Shown: positions 17,119-26,141 of the stretch, one piece after another
How the letters are laid out: each line of letters opens with the position of its first letter
How positions within the stretch are numbered: the stretch's first letter is position 1
Source: Paraglaciecola arctica BSs20135
GTDB taxonomy: Bacteria; Pseudomonadota; Gammaproteobacteria; Enterobacterales; Alteromonadaceae
Direction: 5' to 3'
NCBI RefSeq assembly: GCF_000314995.1
Contig: NZ_BAEO01000072.1
Coordinates: 1 to 64,000, forward strand
DNA length: 64,000 nt
The notes under the pieces: model-generated
Databases searched by the model: none
What the model saw: the letters and a program-made list of their open reading frames with translations, nothing else
What the model was told of the DNA's origin: nothing
Position numbers and translations under genes: made by a program

Positions 17119-18412
17119 TGACGCTCTCAGAGTTTTTCGATGGCTTATTTGTAGTGGCAGGCGCAGAGCTCTTTTCTATCGATGCGATCATTCTGTCGGC
17201 TAATAACATGGCAAATAACACAGCAGTAATACCACCAACCAATTTGCCAATAATCACCGCCATGATCATGTCAGGTTTGTTTGCCGCAGTGAAACCTAGG
17301 TGGTCGCCGAAGGTAAATGCCGCACTGACAGCGAATGCAGAACAAAGAATTTTGCCACGACTGTCCATGTCTTTCATCACTTGGAACATCGGGATATTAT
17401 TCGCCAAAGTGGCGATTAATCCGGTGGCAGCTGTCGGGTTAACATTCAGTACATTACCCATTTTTAGTAAAGGTTTTTCAAACCAACGAGTCAGTAATAG
17501 CACCATTGGATAGGCACCAAGTAAGATGATCGCTATAGCCCCGATCACTTCAACGGCGCGCATATCAACCCCAGGCACATCGCCTTCACTCATAAAAATA
17601 GGATCCATTCCCGGAATGATCGAAATCCCGAGGGTTCGCTCTAATACCGCAGACGTCAGTCCAATGGTGATAAACGCCACCAAAAACTTGGCAAAGATGG
17701 AAAAACCGTTAATCATGCGCTCGGGCATTAGCCATAGGCCGATAGCAATAAGAGCCGACACCAAGATCACCGGCACTAAGTTCATAAAAATCAACGGAAG
17801 ATTAAATTCAATTGCCTGTTCGGTGCCTGGAACCATGACGGTAGACGCCATTGCAGCGAAGCCACCTGCAATGCAACCTAAAGGGATGGTGACGATACCG
17901 GCTAATACACCAGCAGCAAGATAAGGCCTGTCTTTGACATCAATAATACCCACTGCCACCGGTATTGAAAATACGATAGTTGGCCCCATCATAGCGCCGA
18001 GGATCAGGCCTGCGTACATCCAGGCCCCATAATTAATAACGCCATCAACACCGGTAGCCATCTCCTTGGCGAGAAAATAACCGCCCATATCGTTGGCCAG
18101 TAAAGTGGTGGCGAACATGGCTGGATCAGCACCCAATGCGGTATAAATTGGTACAACTATGGGTGACAGCACCTTGGCTAGCACCGGCGCGATGGCAATT
18201 ATGCCTACCATAGCCAATGCTAACGCTCCCATGGCGTTAAATCCCTCTTCGAACTGATCACCAGCGCCGCCGATGGACTTACCGACTTTACCCAAACCAA
18301 TCTTGCCTAGTATTGGTTCTGAACCACCGAATTGTTGAAAAATACGGTCCAGTGCACCAATGACCATAAAGGCCATCATAATGTATAAAATAATATCGTT
18401 TAACATTTCCAT
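17108..18412 (-). CDS. eutH: EutH ethanolamine permease
   Basis: 434-aa inner-membrane protein with about ten to eleven hydrophobic segments, of the EutH family proposed to carry ethanolamine into the cell. Landmarks are GSEPILGKIGLGKVGKS near residue 30, ATTLLANDMGGYFLAKEMA, the GAWMYAGLILGAMMGPTIVF segment and FGDHLGFTAANKPDM near the C terminus. I chose the ATG at 18412, with GGAG 8 nt upstream; an in-frame GTG precedes it by one codon. It is the only cytoplasmic-membrane transporter in the eut locus. The C-terminal tail is Ser/Lys/Asn-rich. Confidence 0.93.
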   Translation of the reverse strand: MEMLNDIILYIMMAFMVIGALDRIFQQFGGSEPILGKIGLGKVGKSIGGAGDQFEEGFNAMGALALAMVGIIAIAPVLAKVLSPIVVPIYTALGADPAMFATTLLANDMGGYFLAKEMATGVDGVINYGAWMYAGLILGAMMGPTIVFSIPVAVGIIDVKDRPYLAAGVLAGIVTIPLGCIAGGFAAMASTVMVPGTEQAIEFNLPLIFMNLVPVILVSALIAIGLWLMPERMINGFSIFAKFLVAFITIGLTSAVLERTLGISIIPGMDPIFMSEGDVPGVDMRAVEVIGAIAIILLGAYPMVLLLTRWFEKPLLKMGNVLNVNPTAATGLIATLANNIPMFQVMKDMDSRGKILCSAFAVSAAFTFGDHLGFTAANKPDMIMAVIIGKLVGGITAVLFAMLLADRMIASIEKSSAPATTNKPSKNSESVNES

Positions 18413-18436
18413 CACATTATCTCCGCTTATATAATT

Positions 18437-19672
18437 TCAGGTACCACTGGCTTGTTGTAAGATCGCAATAATGTCAGCTTTAGTAACATTACGTGGGTTA
18501 TCGACAATACAAATATCTTGCAATGCTGCCTCTGCAAGTTCGTTAAAATGCTCAGGCCGCGCACCGGCTGCAACAAGACTATTGGGTAAACCAATATCGG
18601 CCAGCAACTGCCGCACAGCCGTAACACCAGCGTCGCATCGCTGCCGTTCTGTCATTGCATCGCGGGCTACGCCGAATACCTGTGCAATAGCCGCGTATTC
18701 ACTGCGACACACCAGACCGTTAAAGACCATAACAAAAGGCAACAAAATACCATTGGCGACCCCGTGAGCGATTTTATAGCGCGCCCCAACCTGATGGGAG
18801 ATAGCATGCACTAGGCCTAAACCTGCGTTTCCAAATGCCAGACCCGCTTCGTAGGCAGCAGTTGCCATGTCAAGGCGGGCTTCCCTATCCTCTCCATCAC
18901 CTACCACTATGGGTAAGGCGTGAACCAGTTTCTGAATGGCTGCAATCGCTAACGCTTTCGATATTGGATTGGCATTGCGGGCAGTAAATGCTTCTATCGC
19001 ATGGGTTAGTGCATCAATTCCGGTTGCTGCCGTCACAGAAGGTGGCAAATTCAACATTAAACCAGGATCGACAACTGCCAGATCCGGCATCAGATCAGCA
19101 TGTTTATTAAGGAACTTTTTCTCTCGGTCGGGTCCAAGGATGACGCTGATATCGGTCACTTCCGAACCTGTACCGGCTGTGGTAGGTACTGCGCCCAAAC
19201 CGATCGTTCTGCGCCCACTAAAACCAGGTGAGACAAACTCCTCAATAGTGCAATTACAGCTACCTAGCATGGCGATTACCTTGGCAGCATCCAGCGCCGA
19301 ACCACCACCAAAACCGAGCACAAAATCAGCGTTGCATTGTTTTAGTTGCGTAACGCCTTGCTGCACAACATCCGTTCCTGGCTCGCGTTCGATACCTGAG
19401 AATACGTTGGTTTCAATGCCGGCCCGCGCCAGACTGCGCAGAGCGCTACTCAGTAAACCCTTTTGATAAACCACTTTGTCAGCAACTATCAATACATGGA
19501 CTACGTTCAAATCCTGTAACAGAGTACCTATTTTTAGAATCGCCCCCTCACCGACTAGAGTTTGACGGGGAGCACTGAAGTGAAATAAATTGCGCGGCGT
19601 TAATTCGTCAACGGTCTGAGTGACTACATCAGCAATCATGGATTCATTAATGGATGTTTGCATGAGATTCAT
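18437..19672 (-). CDS. eutG: EutG iron-containing alcohol dehydrogenase
   Basis: 411-aa group III (Fe-ADH) enzyme that reduces acetaldehyde to ethanol in the microcompartment, recycling NAD+ for EutE. The NAD-binding GFGGGSALDAAKVIAML, the AVPTTAGTGSEVTD motif and the metal-ligand stretches GIDALTHAIEAF and GLVHAISHQVGARY-IAHG are all present. The N terminus (NESMIADVVTQTVDELT) resembles an encapsulation helix. I chose the ATG at 19672, one base after the eutJ stop; the open frame runs 17 codons further into eutJ, without family support. Intact length for the family. Confidence 0.93.
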   Translation of the reverse strand: MNLMQTSINESMIADVVTQTVDELTPRNLFHFSAPRQTLVGEGAILKIGTLLQDLNVVHVLIVADKVVYQKGLLSSALRSLARAGIETNVFSGIEREPGTDVVQQGVTQLKQCNADFVLGFGGGSALDAAKVIAMLGSCNCTIEEFVSPGFSGRRTIGLGAVPTTAGTGSEVTDISVILGPDREKKFLNKHADLMPDLAVVDPGLMLNLPPSVTAATGIDALTHAIEAFTARNANPISKALAIAAIQKLVHALPIVVGDGEDREARLDMATAAYEAGLAFGNAGLGLVHAISHQVGARYKIAHGVANGILLPFVMVFNGLVCRSEYAAIAQVFGVARDAMTERQRCDAGVTAVRQLLADIGLPNSLVAAGARPEHFNELAEAALQDICIVDNPRNVTKADIIAILQQASGT

Positions 19673-19673
19673 A

Positions 19674-20519
19674 TCAACCCATTCGTGCTTGAGGTACAGC
19701 ATTAACATCAGCAAATGCGGCAATCGCTAAGGGTGTTAAAAATAATGGATGTGACGGCGCGATAACTTCAATGTCTGTGAACTCAGCAGCAAAGGCCGTG
19801 GTAAAACCGAACAAGGCGCAACAGCCACCGGTAAGGTAAATTGTCGGTGGGGAATACTCGGCAATATGTGCTTTCACTAAATCGGCCATTTTAGCGATGA
19901 CCGGTCTTACTACCGTAAACGCTGCGCCTGAATCATCTTCACGCTTTAATAGTTCGGCTTCTTCATACTCTAAGCTATGATGACCAGCTAAAGTCAGAGT
20001 AATATGATGTCCGCCCGTAGGGTCATCAACTGATTTAACCACCTTACCTTGTTCGATGATCGCGGTACCTGTTGTGCCGCCGCCAATATCTACTACCGCA
20101 GCATCTTGTAGGTGCAATAAGGCGGCAACGCTGCTGGGTTCATCGATCACATTACTGACCTTGATGCCAGCCGATTCAACCACGTTAATTGATATCCGTG
20201 GATCGGTTCCCGGTGGAAATGATGTGCAGGCTTGCTCGATATTAATTCCTAAGCGTTCGCTGGCACGGCGTAGCTGTTCTCTGACAATACGGCAGGCGCC
20301 GTGGTAATTAACAACAACACCATCACGAACAACATCAGCCCAATCTAGGTAGCAGGCCAGAGGTCTATTGTGAGGATCAAGTACCACAGTTTGAATATCG
20401 GCAGTACCGAGGTCGACGCCGACCTTAAAAGGTCCACTATAAGGCTGCACAGTATCGTCGTTAACCATGGCTTTCGCCGCCGCCAATAATTGGTTTACTT
20501 CTGCAATGTTGTTTTTCAT
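19674..20519 (-). CDS. eutJ: EutJ Hsp70-like ATPase
   Basis: 281-aa protein of the actin/Hsp70 ATPase superfamily found in nearly all eut operons (E. coli EutJ 278 aa). The two nucleotide loops are visible: VGVDLGTADIQTVVLD near residue 33 and AVVDIGGGTTGTAIIEQG near 145, with YLTGGCCALFGF as the adenosine segment. Its role is not settled; a chaperone role in lyase or shell assembly is usually suggested. The ATG at 20519 has a GAGG site and aligns with known EutJ; an earlier frame start at 20552 overlaps eutE. It is immediately followed by eutG. Confidence 0.92.
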   Translation of the reverse strand: MKNNIAEVNQLLAAAKAMVNDDTVQPYSGPFKVGVDLGTADIQTVVLDPHNRPLACYLDWADVVRDGVVVNYHGACRIVREQLRRASERLGINIEQACTSFPPGTDPRISINVVESAGIKVSNVIDEPSSVAALLHLQDAAVVDIGGGTTGTAIIEQGKVVKSVDDPTGGHHITLTLAGHHSLEYEEAELLKREDDSGAAFTVVRPVIAKMADLVKAHIAEYSPPTIYLTGGCCALFGFTTAFAAEFTDIEVIAPSHPLFLTPLAIAAFADVNAVPQARMG

Positions 20520-20529
20520 AGCACTGCCT

Positions 20530-21936
20530 CTAAACAATTCGAAATGCATCAACTAATGTGCAGCGACGCTTGCGCACAAAGGATGCAGCGTTCGTCACAC
20601 CTTCACCCGTTGGGGTGGAAATTGTCATTGATGTCCAACCTTCCCCTCCGGCACCTAGCCCCGCAATACAAGGACCATTCTTAACAAACAAACTAGTATT
20701 TATTTCCGCCGCCATGCGTGACAGATTGTCAATATTCCGAGAATGCATTGCCGCGCTATGCAGATTGCCATTTTCCAATTCAATGGCCCAATCAATAGCT
20801 TGGTTAGCATCTTTAGCGCGGATCAATGCGATAACCGGCATCATCAATTCAGTACGGGCAAAAACGTGATCTCGTTCGGCTTCTAACACCAATAAACGTG
20901 TTGTCGTTGGCACATTAAAACCCGCGGCCGCAGCAATTTTTGCGGCATCTCGACCGACCCACTCAGGTTTAGGCCTAGCATTTGCTCCGGGGTAATCTCG
21001 TAATACCAATTGCGCAACAGCCTCAGCTTGTTGTACCGTTATTTCCACCGCGCCATGACGCACCATGGCGGCTTTTAAATCATCGGCAATGGATTCCACG
21101 GCGACGATTTCTTTTTCGTCGACGCATATAATATTGTTGTCGAACGATGCGCCCTGCACTATGCTGATCGCGGCGCGTTCAATGTCTGCAGTTTCATCGA
21201 CTACAACAGGCGGATTACCTGGGCCTGCTGCCATCAAACGTTTGTCAGTAACGCTACGTGCAGCCTTTACCACTGCGTCTCCGCCGGTTACCGTCAACAA
21301 ATGTATTCCCGGATAGACGAATAGCTGACCCGCTGCGTCAAGTGTGGGAGTTTCCAAACAGGTTACTATTGAGCTTGGACCTCCGACACTTGCCGAAGCC
21401 TGATTAATTAATTGAATAGCCCGTTGCGACGCAGCTTTTGCGGCCGGATGGGGTGAGAAAACCACAGAATTACCCGCTGCAATCATACTGATACTGTTAT
21501 TTAGGATGGTCGCTGAAGGATTTGTTGACGGTGTAACTGACGCGATAACGCCCCATGGTGCATTTTCTACCAAAGATAAACCATGGTCACCGGTAATCGC
21601 GGTGGGAATAATCGCTTCTGTTCCTGGTGTTTTGTCGATCACCAATTGATTTTTACGGATTTTGTCGGCCACACGACCATAGCCAGTTTCCTGCACGGCC
21701 AGTTCAGACAACTCCCGCACATGTTGGCCCGCTAAGTTGCGAATAGCGGCAATAATAGTTTGACGTTGAGTAAGACTATGGAGTTGGCTCTGCGCCATAT
21801 GCGCGGCAGCTACGGCATCATCCAAAGTAGTATAAATCCCATAACGTTCTCCATTATTCTGTGGCTCATGCATTTGGTCGATCACCCGCCTTACAATCAT
21901 TTCGATTTGCTGTGCGTCTACCGATTGCTGTGCCAT
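20530..21936 (-). CDS. eutE: EutE CoA-acylating acetaldehyde dehydrogenase
   Basis: 468-aa lumen enzyme that oxidises acetaldehyde to acetyl-CoA with NAD+. The catalytic cysteine lies in GASFDNNIICVDEKE (near residue 265). APWGVIASVTPSTNPSAT and GGEGWTSMTISTPTGEGVT are family hallmarks. The C terminus RRCTLVDAFRIV is the same as I recall for enteric EutE. Residues about 6-22 (DAQQIEMIVRRVIDQM) form an amphipathic helix like the encapsulation peptides that target enzymes to the shell. AGGAG precedes the ATG. Length equals the enteric enzyme (467 aa). Confidence 0.96.
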   Translation of the reverse strand: MAQQSVDAQQIEMIVRRVIDQMHEPQNNGERYGIYTTLDDAVAAAHMAQSQLHSLTQRQTIIAAIRNLAGQHVRELSELAVQETGYGRVADKIRKNQLVIDKTPGTEAIIPTAITGDHGLSLVENAPWGVIASVTPSTNPSATILNNSISMIAAGNSVVFSPHPAAKAASQRAIQLINQASASVGGPSSIVTCLETPTLDAAGQLFVYPGIHLLTVTGGDAVVKAARSVTDKRLMAAGPGNPPVVVDETADIERAAISIVQGASFDNNIICVDEKEIVAVESIADDLKAAMVRHGAVEITVQQAEAVAQLVLRDYPGANARPKPEWVGRDAAKIAAAAGFNVPTTTRLLVLEAERDHVFARTELMMPVIALIRAKDANQAIDWAIELENGNLHSAAMHSRNIDNLSRMAAEINTSLFVKNGPCIAGLGAGGEGWTSMTISTPTGEGVTNAASFVRKRRCTLVDAFRIV

Positions 21937-21954
21937 GTTTTATCTCCTGTGTTA

Positions 21955-22257
21955 CTAACGCTGTTGATTCTTCTTAAACCAGCTAGATTTATTGCTGGTC
22001 ACTTCATCAATAATCCCAACCACACTTAAATCAATCGGTACCTGTCCACTAGCATCAATCGACATCCGAGCAGAGCTACCGGCAACTACGAGTACCCACT
22101 CTCCTTCTCCCGCCCCCAACCTGTCAATCGCCACGGAGACTTCAGAGTCTTCATTACCGTCTCGATCAACAAATGTTATTAAGGCAAGCTTATCCATACT
22201 TAGTCTCTCGCTACGTACGGTTGCAACAACTTGTCCAATGACTTTAGCAAGTCTCAT
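21955..22257 (-). CDS. eutN: EutN pentameric shell vertex protein (BMC-P)
   Basis: 100-aa member of the EutN/CcmL family whose pentamers cap the vertices of microcompartments. It opens MRLAKVIGQVVATVRSERL, continues with the LALITFVDRDGN strand and GAGEGEWVLVVAGSSARM loop, and ends near VVGIIDEV, all typical. It is the only BMC-P protein in the window, so it must close the shell on its own. It lies between the second EutM-like gene and eutE, as in enteric operons. Confidence 0.95.
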   Translation of the reverse strand: MRLAKVIGQVVATVRSERLSMDKLALITFVDRDGNEDSEVSVAIDRLGAGEGEWVLVVAGSSARMSIDASGQVPIDLSVVGIIDEVTSNKSSWFKKNQQR

Positions 22258-22275
22258 AATTCAGTCGTCCGATTG

Positions 22276-22626
22276 TTAAGTATTGGGAGCTACATCAGTC
22301 TTTTTCTTACTAGTCACTCTTTTTACAGGTGCTTTTTTAACGGCACTTGATTTTGGATTTATTGGAAATATTGTTTCCAAATCCAAATGCGGCCGGGGAA
22401 TTACATGCACAGCGATCAGTTCGCCTAGCCGCTGCGCTGCCGCAGCTCCTGCATCTGTAGCCGCCTTGCACGCAGCAACGTCACCTCTTATAAAAGCGGT
22501 AACGTAGCCGGCGCCAATCTGTTGATAGCCGACTAACTCGACTCGAGCAGCTTTAACCATGGCATCAGAAGCCTCAATTAACGACGTCAAGCCTTTAGTT
22601 TCCAAAATACCCAATGCTTCCATCAT
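22276..22626 (-). CDS. EutM paralogue with basic C-terminal tail (BMC-H shell protein)
   Basis: 116-aa hexameric shell protein. Residues 1-95 are a BMC domain ([20 protein letters not shown] through [15 protein letters not shown]) very similar to the neighbouring EutM, differing mostly by conservative changes, so the pair looks like a tandem duplication. The last 20 residues differ: they are lysine-rich ([20 protein letters not shown]) and could reach the lumen or cytosol and bind cargo, shell neighbours or nucleic acid. Two adjacent ATGs start the gene after GAGG. It sits between eutM and eutN. Confidence 0.9.
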   Translation of the reverse strand: MMEALGILETKGLTSLIEASDAMVKAARVELVGYQQIGAGYVTAFIRGDVAACKAATDAGAAAAQRLGELIAVHVIPRPHLDLETIFPINPKSSAVKKAPVKRVTSKKKTDVAPNT

Positions 22627-22689
22627 GATATTATCCTCATAATTTCTAATGCTTATGTGTCAACAACGAGCACATGTTAGCCACTACAA

Positions 22690-22989
22690 TTAACTGTCTG
22701 AAATGGTACTGTCAGAGCTAGTGATAGGAAATATTGTTTCCAAATCACCGTGTGGTCTTGGGATCACGTGAACTGCTACCAACTCACCAACACGTTGTGC
22801 TGCAGCGGCACCGGCATCGGTAGCTGCCTTACAGGCTGCCACATCGCCACGAACCATTGCTGTGACTAACCCACTACCAATCTGTTGGTAGCCAACCAGT
22901 TTTACTCGGGCAGCTTTAACCATGGCATCAGATGCCTCAATTAATGCCGTTAAACCTTTTGTTTCGATAATACCTAGTGCGTCATTCAT
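22690..22989 (-). CDS. eutM: EutM major hexameric shell protein
   Basis: 99-aa canonical BMC-H protein: [20 protein letters not shown], the [20 protein letters not shown] central part with the pore-lining loop, and [18 protein letters not shown] at the end. These hexamers tile the flat facets of the shell. Length and sequence match EutM of enteric bacteria closely. It lies between eutD and its tailed paralogue. An AGGAGG-like ribosome site (CTGAGGAGG) directly upstream suggests high expression, as expected for the most abundant shell component. Confidence 0.95.
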   Translation of the reverse strand: MNDALGIIETKGLTALIEASDAMVKAARVKLVGYQQIGSGLVTAMVRGDVAACKAATDAGAAAAQRVGELVAVHVIPRPHGDLETIFPITSSDSTISDS

Positions 22990-23032
22990 AATTATTCCTC
23001 CTCAGGAAAAGAACTTTTTAATACTTAACTAT

Positions 23033-24010
23033 CTATGCTTGCGCCATACAAGATGCCAGTACTGCAATATCGACAATATCGTCTGCACTGCAACCACGAG
23101 ACAAATCATGCATGGGCTTGTTTAAACCTTCCAATAAGGGACCCAAAGCCTGGTAATGCCCCAGACGTTGAGCAACTTTATATGCAATATTCCCCGCATT
23201 AAGCGAGGGGAATATCAACACGTTTGAATTGCCATGTAATGGACTATCAGGACACTTCAATTTCGCCACTTCAGGTACTACAGCTGCATCAAATTGCAGC
23301 TCACCATCGATGAGTAATTCTGGATTTTTGCTACGTACCAATTCGAAAGCGTCACGTATTTTTTGCGCAGCAGGATGGGCTGAGCTGCCTTTAGTCGAAA
23401 AGGACAACATAGCTACCCGTGGTATTTCACCAGTGAGTTTTGCAAAACTGTTAGCGGCATCTATCGCAATATTGGCTAACTGCTCTACGGTGGGATCCGG
23501 CACCACCCCGGCATCCGCGAATAAAAATGTATTTTTTTTGTCCGGTGATACCATCAGAAAAAATGAAGAGACAGTTTTGTGTTGTTCGGCAACACCAATT
23601 ACCTTTAAGGCCGCACGTAAAACATCACCACTAGTAGACAAATTCCCAGCTATGCAAATGTCCGCGTGGCCATAGTGAACCATCATTGCAGCGTAAAACA
23701 GGGGGTTACGCATAGCCTTCTGAGCGCTATCGCGATTGGCTTTTTTATTTTTCTCGAGATAGGTATCAACAAACTGTGAATGATAGTGAGACTGCAATGG
23801 ATCAACCACGGCTAAAGTAGGCATTACCACACCTGTTTGGTGGGCCAAATCCCGTAATTCGAAGGGGTTACCAATAAGAATTGGTTCAGCTAATCCCTGT
23901 TTTTGTAATTCGTTAGCGGCCTGAATTAGACGAATATCCAATGAATCAGCAAATACAATCTTCTTTAAAGATGGTTTACATTTTTCTCTACATTGCGTTA
24001 ATACATTCAT
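23033..24010 (-). CDS. eutD: EutD phosphotransacetylase
   Basis: 325-aa enzyme of the PTA/PTB family that converts acetyl-CoA plus phosphate into acetyl phosphate, releasing CoA for EutE. Motifs include KIVFADSLDIRLIQAA, HYGHADICIAGNLSTSGDVLRAAL, FADAGVVPDPTVEQLANIA, MLSFSTKGSSAHPA and NVLIFPSLNAGNIAYKVAQRL. It has only the catalytic domain, as in EutD, and lacks the long N-terminal domains of housekeeping Pta. The start overlaps the eutT stop (ATGA), which indicates coupling. It produces the substrate for AckA, EutP and EutQ. Confidence 0.95.
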   Translation of the reverse strand: MNVLTQCREKCKPSLKKIVFADSLDIRLIQAANELQKQGLAEPILIGNPFELRDLAHQTGVVMPTLAVVDPLQSHYHSQFVDTYLEKNKKANRDSAQKAMRNPLFYAAMMVHYGHADICIAGNLSTSGDVLRAALKVIGVAEQHKTVSSFFLMVSPDKKNTFLFADAGVVPDPTVEQLANIAIDAANSFAKLTGEIPRVAMLSFSTKGSSAHPAAQKIRDAFELVRSKNPELLIDGELQFDAAVVPEVAKLKCPDSPLHGNSNVLIFPSLNAGNIAYKVAQRLGHYQALGPLLEGLNKPMHDLSRGCSADDIVDIAVLASCMAQA

Positions 24011-24837
24011 TGGGCTGGCTTTCCGTTAAGCACATTTTCTACGCCAGATTCACTCAATACTGTGAGTAACATCAGAACATATAACGCGCTACTAAGACGA
24101 TTTAGACCCTGTACTATATCTAGTCGAGTGAGTTCAAAAGTGTTAGTGATAAAGGCCTTGACCGATTCTAGTTCTGCCTCGCGAACCAAGGCTCGCAGCA
24201 GATTAAGCAGTGCCACATTATTGCCATGACTTTGTTCAGGTACAATATGGTCATGGCCCAGATATTTAAGAGGTTGATGTGACATGGTATGAATGGCATC
24301 GTCATCCAAGTCCCCCATACTTAATGCAGATAATGTCAGCCCGGTAACTTCGCAACGTAAAACATTGCCCATATACGAGCGTAAATCAGCCAATAACTTA
24401 TGTAGCAGCGGGTATTTTTTTACTGCATCAAACTGAGTTTGTACAACAATGGTTTGTGCAATCAAGGTGTCCAACTTGCCACGAAAACGAATTCGCGGAT
24501 GTGTTTTTGGAACCAATACTTTGTCGTCAAGTAAAGTCAATAATTCAGTTTTATGTTCAACCTCACTGCTGCAGACTACGCATTTACTTTCTGGCTGCTG
24601 ATTACCACCGGTTAACGGATGCACCGACGTTAAATGTTGCTCAGTTTTTGTTGGTTCTCCCTCAAGGTAAACACGCCCATCATCATCAATATATTTGATG
24701 CGAATTTTTCGTTCATTCAGTAACTGACTTGCCGACGGCGTCAGTTTGGCATTGTATGGCAGATGAATTTCACTGCCATGGGCTAAACCAAACTCCTGCC
24801 TCAGCCAAGATTCAGTGATAAAAGTTGGCATGTTCAC
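24007..24837 (-). CDS. eutT: EutT corrinoid adenosyltransferase
   Basis: 276-aa enzyme that adenosylates cob(I)alamin for EutBC. The body shows the EutT signatures HPRIRFRGKLDTLIAQ and RSYMGNVLRCEVTG. Salmonella EutT carries an HX11CCX2C metal site; here the corresponding segment, His of HPLTGG followed by 11 residues, reads K-C-V-V-C, so one cysteine of the adjacent pair is lysine. The start codon is a GTG overlapping the eutQ stop (GTGA), or the ATG two codons later. It lies between eutQ and eutD, overlapping both. Electrons for Co(I) formation may come from PduS. Confidence 0.9.
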   Translation of the reverse strand: MNMPTFITESWLRQEFGLAHGSEIHLPYNAKLTPSASQLLNERKIRIKYIDDDGRVYLEGEPTKTEQHLTSVHPLTGGNQQPESKCVVCSSEVEHKTELLTLLDDKVLVPKTHPRIRFRGKLDTLIAQTIVVQTQFDAVKKYPLLHKLLADLRSYMGNVLRCEVTGLTLSALSMGDLDDDAIHTMSHQPLKYLGHDHIVPEQSHGNNVALLNLLRALVREAELESVKAFITNTFELTRLDIVQGLNRLSSALYVLMLLTVLSESGVENVLNGKPAQ

Positions 24838-25583
24838 GCAGGCACCTGATCACCCGACCAATCGGCTGGGTAAGTAACATAAACAAAGCGGACTTTGCTT
24901 GGAGTAGCAAACTCTATGGCGGTATCTTTGGGAATATAAAACACATCACCCGGCTTTCCGATATAGGTTTTCCCGTCACAGCGAATGTGTAACTCTCCTT
25001 CGAGCACCACATCAATTTCGTCATAGGTCAGGGTCCAGGGGAAACTGGATTTTTCCCATTGCATGAATCCCGCTGCAATAGGACTATTATCGCCGGTACC
25101 GATAACATCGGTTATCCCAATCGACTTGCCCGGTGCACCATCAAACTCACCAAACTGCACGGAATTACCACGCACCAAAACCACACCACTTTCGGCAACG
25201 TCTCTTTCACACTGCGGGTCAGGAACATCATGCTGCAACTCTTTTATGGCTTTTTTGACTAACTGTTCAAGTAAAGCTGGGGTGTGTTTACCGCTTGGTA
25301 ATTTTGCTTCAATCGCTTCCCTGATCTGATGCACGGTGTTTGCTGATTGCTGCAGCGTTGAACTGGAGCCTTTAGCTAAATGAGAGCCTTCAGCTAAACG
25401 AGAACCTTCAGATATATTAGTCTTTTCAGATAAATTAGCCTCTTCAGAAATTTTCACTCCCAACTTGTTAGCAACATCTCGCGCTTCAGGCGTGATAATC
25501 GTATCCCGCGGCAAAATTTCAAGCAAAGTCTCACCGTTGCGGTGAAGTTTTACAATATCCTGAGCTGTTACTAAAACTTTCAT
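24834..25583 (-). CDS. eutQ: EutQ cupin-domain protein (acetate kinase activity reported in the family)
   Basis: 249-aa protein. The C-terminal half (about 130-245) is a RmlC-like cupin: VVLEGELHIRCDG then YIGKPGDVFYIPKDTAIEF. The N-terminal part starts ITPEARDVANKLGVKISEE, and contains a short degenerate repeat (NISEGSRLAEGSHLAKGSS) near residues 54-72 not found in enteric EutQ as far as I recall. Family knowledge: EutQ and EutP of Salmonella have acetate kinase activity in vitro, and EutQ aids shell assembly. It precedes eutT, with overlapping stop and start. AAAGG lies before the ATG. Confidence 0.9.
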   Translation of the reverse strand: MKVLVTAQDIVKLHRNGETLLEILPRDTIITPEARDVANKLGVKISEEANLSEKTNISEGSRLAEGSHLAKGSSSTLQQSANTVHQIREAIEAKLPSGKHTPALLEQLVKKAIKELQHDVPDPQCERDVAESGVVLVRGNSVQFGEFDGAPGKSIGITDVIGTGDNSPIAAGFMQWEKSSFPWTLTYDEIDVVLEGELHIRCDGKTYIGKPGDVFYIPKDTAIEFATPSKVRFVYVTYPADWSGDQVPA

Positions 25584-25625
25584 GTGTTATACCTTTTCAC
25601 AGATTGTTGAGACCAATGCCATCAC

Positions 25626-26141
25626 TCACGCTACATTAATCTGTTGCTGAGACGGGCTTGTCACCAGCGGAATATCCTGCAACGCAAGCAAATGTGAGCG
25701 AAGGCTTGCGATCCCTTTGTTATTAACAACAGAAGTAACAAAATAAGGTTCAGGAATACCGTTTTCTTTCAACAATCGACGGGCGCCACTAACATTTGCA
25801 TCAGGTAGATCAGCTTTGCTAATCACACCAATGACACGTTTATTGCTATAAACACTTAATAAACCTGACGGCATCGAAAAATATTCTTTATTCGCCGCTT
25901 GTAAATAAACCAGCGTAGTCACGTTTACAATCGTTGACAGTAATGCGCCGTAGTAGGCTGGCCGCCCAACAAACTCCCCAGGAGTATCAATAACATTGTG
26001 CTGATGAAACTCAGCGGCTTGTGTTTTGCGCCGCACGTTGCCATTTTCTAATAAGGCATTCATCAAGGCGGTTTTTCCACACCCCACTTCTCCAATTACC
26101 ACAAAATCAGACAACGTTTTTAGTGGCGTCAGCCGCTTCAT
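25626..26141 (-). CDS. eutP: EutP P-loop GTPase-like protein (acetate kinase in the family)
   Basis: About 171 aa from the ATG at 26141, which overlaps the eutS stop as ATGA; another in-frame ATG lies at 26159. The Ras-like fold shows Walker [15 protein letters not shown], the G3-type [10 protein letters not shown] and the G4-type [17 protein letters not shown]. Enteric EutP is about 159 aa. Purified family members phosphorylate acetate, which would let the microcompartment pathway recover ATP; a GTPase role in assembly has also been suggested. It is second in the eut gene order, as in E. coli. Confidence 0.92.
   Translation of the reverse strand: MKRLTPLKTLSDFVVIGEVGCGKTALMNALLENGNVRRKTQAAEFHQHNVIDTPGEFVGRPAYYGALLSTIVNVTTLVYLQAANKEYFSMPSGLLSVYSNKRVIGVISKADLPDANVSGARRLLKENGIPEPYFVTSVVNNKGIASLRSHLLALQDIPLVTSPSQQQINVA

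Noticed and set aside
16688-21316. Several plus-strand frames of 80-176 codons opposite the eut genes
   Set aside because: They are antisense to intact, recognisable eut genes and show the low-complexity Ala/Ser/Thr composition typical of shadow frames in G+C-richer DNA.
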